This document shows, one piece after another, positions 27,251 to 28,155 of a stretch of 28,155 bases of DNA. Every line of letters starts with the position of its first letter. Within the stretch, counting starts at the first letter, position 1. A program made the position numbers and the translations under genes. The stretch comes from Gymnopus androsaceus JB14. Taxonomy: Eukaryota; Basidiomycota; Agaricomycetes; Agaricales; Omphalotaceae. The DNA is taken from NCBI GenBank assembly GCA_009733575.1, contig ML769975.1:1-28155 (forward strand), given 5' to 3'. The notes beneath the pieces were generated by a model, which worked only from the letters and a program-made list of their open reading frames with translations, was not told where the DNA came from and made no database searches.

Positions 27251-28029
27251 TGTGGAAGGGCTACCTGCTCGCCAGGTAGAATTCCGTGATACGACCATCT
27301 TCGTTTCCAGTCCTTGTTGGACACTCAAACTCCCAACCTTGCCTTCGGTACTTCTTTATTACTCGGTTCATACATAATTCAAGATATTGGTACGAATTTT
27401 ACTTTATTCTTTTATTCATTCATTTTATCATTACTTACTATTGGTATGGTTCTGGGGAGGTGAAGACGACGTACTGGGCCTATTCCCAGTGTGTCTTTTG
27501 CATGGGAATTACAGCCAAGGCATATATATGCCTTGGTTTGCATATTCTATTGCGGGGATGCGATTCGAAGTCTAATCCGATCCGATTAGAGATCAAATTC
27601 ATACGTATTTCTTACTTTATAATTTGTACTTATTTTCGAGTATAAAGGACCTAGCGTCCAATCAAATAGATACGTTCTTCCTGTCCCAAACCACCAATGA
27701 GTGGTAAGCTCATCATAGCTGCAGGGCTTGTCACCGTCAAATGTTTTGAGCTCATTCTCTGTCTATTGCACTGATCAATCTGTTTGATCATCTATGGCTA
27801 CTCAGACTGTCATGTCCAGTAGTTCTTTTTATTCATTCTCATTGTCTATCTACGCGGACATTGATTCCGTACTGATAAACCTCTCTGGCTGGTTCCATTA
27901 CCCCCAACACCCTCTCACTCTTGGTCCAGGTGCCTGTAGACACCTCCGGCCATCCTGATTCACCCTTGATGCATCTCTCTCCACACGACTGCTTAGTCTT
28001 GGTTCCCCTGCAAACCAAACTCCTCTACA
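27251..28029 (+). mobile_element. 779-bp solo-LTR-like insertion inside the SET gene
   Basis: The insert starts TGTGGAAGGGCTACC and ends CTCCTCTACA, i.e. TG...CA, and is flanked by ACAT on both sides (27247-27250 and 28030-28033); the repeat can be read as 5 bp ACATT if the ends are moved by one base. Copy A of the SET gene (near 3405) shows the undisturbed site, gtgacattccctctgg, which fixes the boundaries. A 7-bp hairpin lies near the start (CTACCTG...CAGGTAG), a 22-bp palindrome at 27515-27536, and a TATA-like gtataaagg near 27640. No reverse transcriptase is present, so a solo LTR is the best reading. Confidence 0.72.
27515..27536. repeat. Perfect 22-bp palindrome inside the LTR-like insertion
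   Basis: Half-site CCAAGGCATAT followed by its reverse complement. It could be a regulator dyad in the U3 part of an LTR or just a hairpin. Confidence 0.8.
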
Positions 28030-28155
28030 ACATTCCCTCTGGTTCCGAGATAGACTATCTCGTATTGCCACATCCTCGACTCTGCCGCAGAACATGCCAA
28101 AGCCCTCGCTCCGTATGGCATCGATCTATGTCTTTGCAGTCTTGCGTGTAGCGAT

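Larger units (their letters stand above)
26263..28155 (+). pseudogene. SET-domain (SMYD-like) gene copy B, interrupted and mutated; 3' end outside window
   Basis: Opens MTKNKSKAMKSKPQTPS at 26263. SET motifs follow: AYQIIDAGGGKGLGMFATRD, GDLIVDERPM, then after a TAG at 26815-26817 in the same frame MGRAIETAFSRMPEMHQRAF and MELKNAHKQDGSGPYMG. Introns at 26934-26977 and 27034-27081 restore RTNGIGLIGLRDKGETGVHR. The INHS exon is out of frame, then SCSPKTVFSWHTSSFSFRIR and AVRDI reach an insertion at 27251-28029. Beyond it PSGSEI and, shifted, ILDSAAEHAKALAPYGIDL with cysteines (CLCSLAC) of the post-SET zinc site appear. The family transfers methyl groups to lysine. The stop, frame loss and insertion make this copy a pseudogene. 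Copy A at 2942-3633 preserves the uninterrupted arrangement. Confidence 0.78.

Noticed and set aside
1..28155. CRISPR array, bacterial operon or prophage
   Set aside because: No regularly spaced repeats; introns and gene families are fungal.

Overview
The window looks like nuclear DNA of a basidiomycete fungus, most likely an agaricomycete. The evidence is short GT-AG introns (about 36-70 bp), NACHT/NLR-style WD40 repeats, a dispersed F-box family, an SRPK-like kinase, a DOMON/cytochrome b561 membrane protein and several degraded transposons. Much of it is accessory: intact genes are separated by gene fragments, palindromes and insertions.

Layout. 1-553 is the 3' end of a WD40 (NLR-type) gene. 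964-1843 (-) is a broken family 1 glycoside hydrolase. 1882-4051 is a mosaic of minus-strand F-box fragments, a 114-bp MITE with a 9-bp target duplication, and a 5'-truncated SET-domain gene. 4494-7773 is a complete-looking DNA transposon: matching 20-bp terminal inverted repeats, a 7-bp direct flank repeat, and one gene that splices into an 894-residue protein. 8035-9375 (-) is the one intact F-box gene. 9376-11540 has no recognisable gene but holds a cluster of perfect palindromes and a GATA-type microsatellite. 11545-12596 (-) is a C2H2 zinc-finger gene. 13215-13712 is another F-box fragment. 15333-17141 is an intact nine-exon DOMON-cytochrome b561 gene. 17383-19282 is a degraded copia-like gag without pol. 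19283-21400 holds palindromes, foldbacks, an F-box fragment and a transposase remnant. 21772-23250 is an SRPK-like kinase bracketed by direct repeats. 24199-24990 (-) is an orphan reading frame. 26263 to the end is a SET-domain pseudogene cut by a 779-bp solo-LTR-like insertion.

The most interesting object is the 4494-7773 transposon. Its protein has a coiled-coil N-terminus, a G-D-G-T-S-H-K motif, an H-S-D-H motif and a C-C-M-H-K-E motif, which can be read as a D-D-E triad of an RNase H-fold transposase. I recognise this pattern from uncharacterised basidiomycete proteins but cannot place it in a named superfamily. Two internal paralog comparisons also add information: the SET fragment at 2942-3633 gives the empty site for the LTR-like insertion, and the intact F-box gene is the reference for five fragments. 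Several otherwise coherent genes carry single-base indels at or near short homopolymers, so some apparent pseudogenes may be assembly errors.
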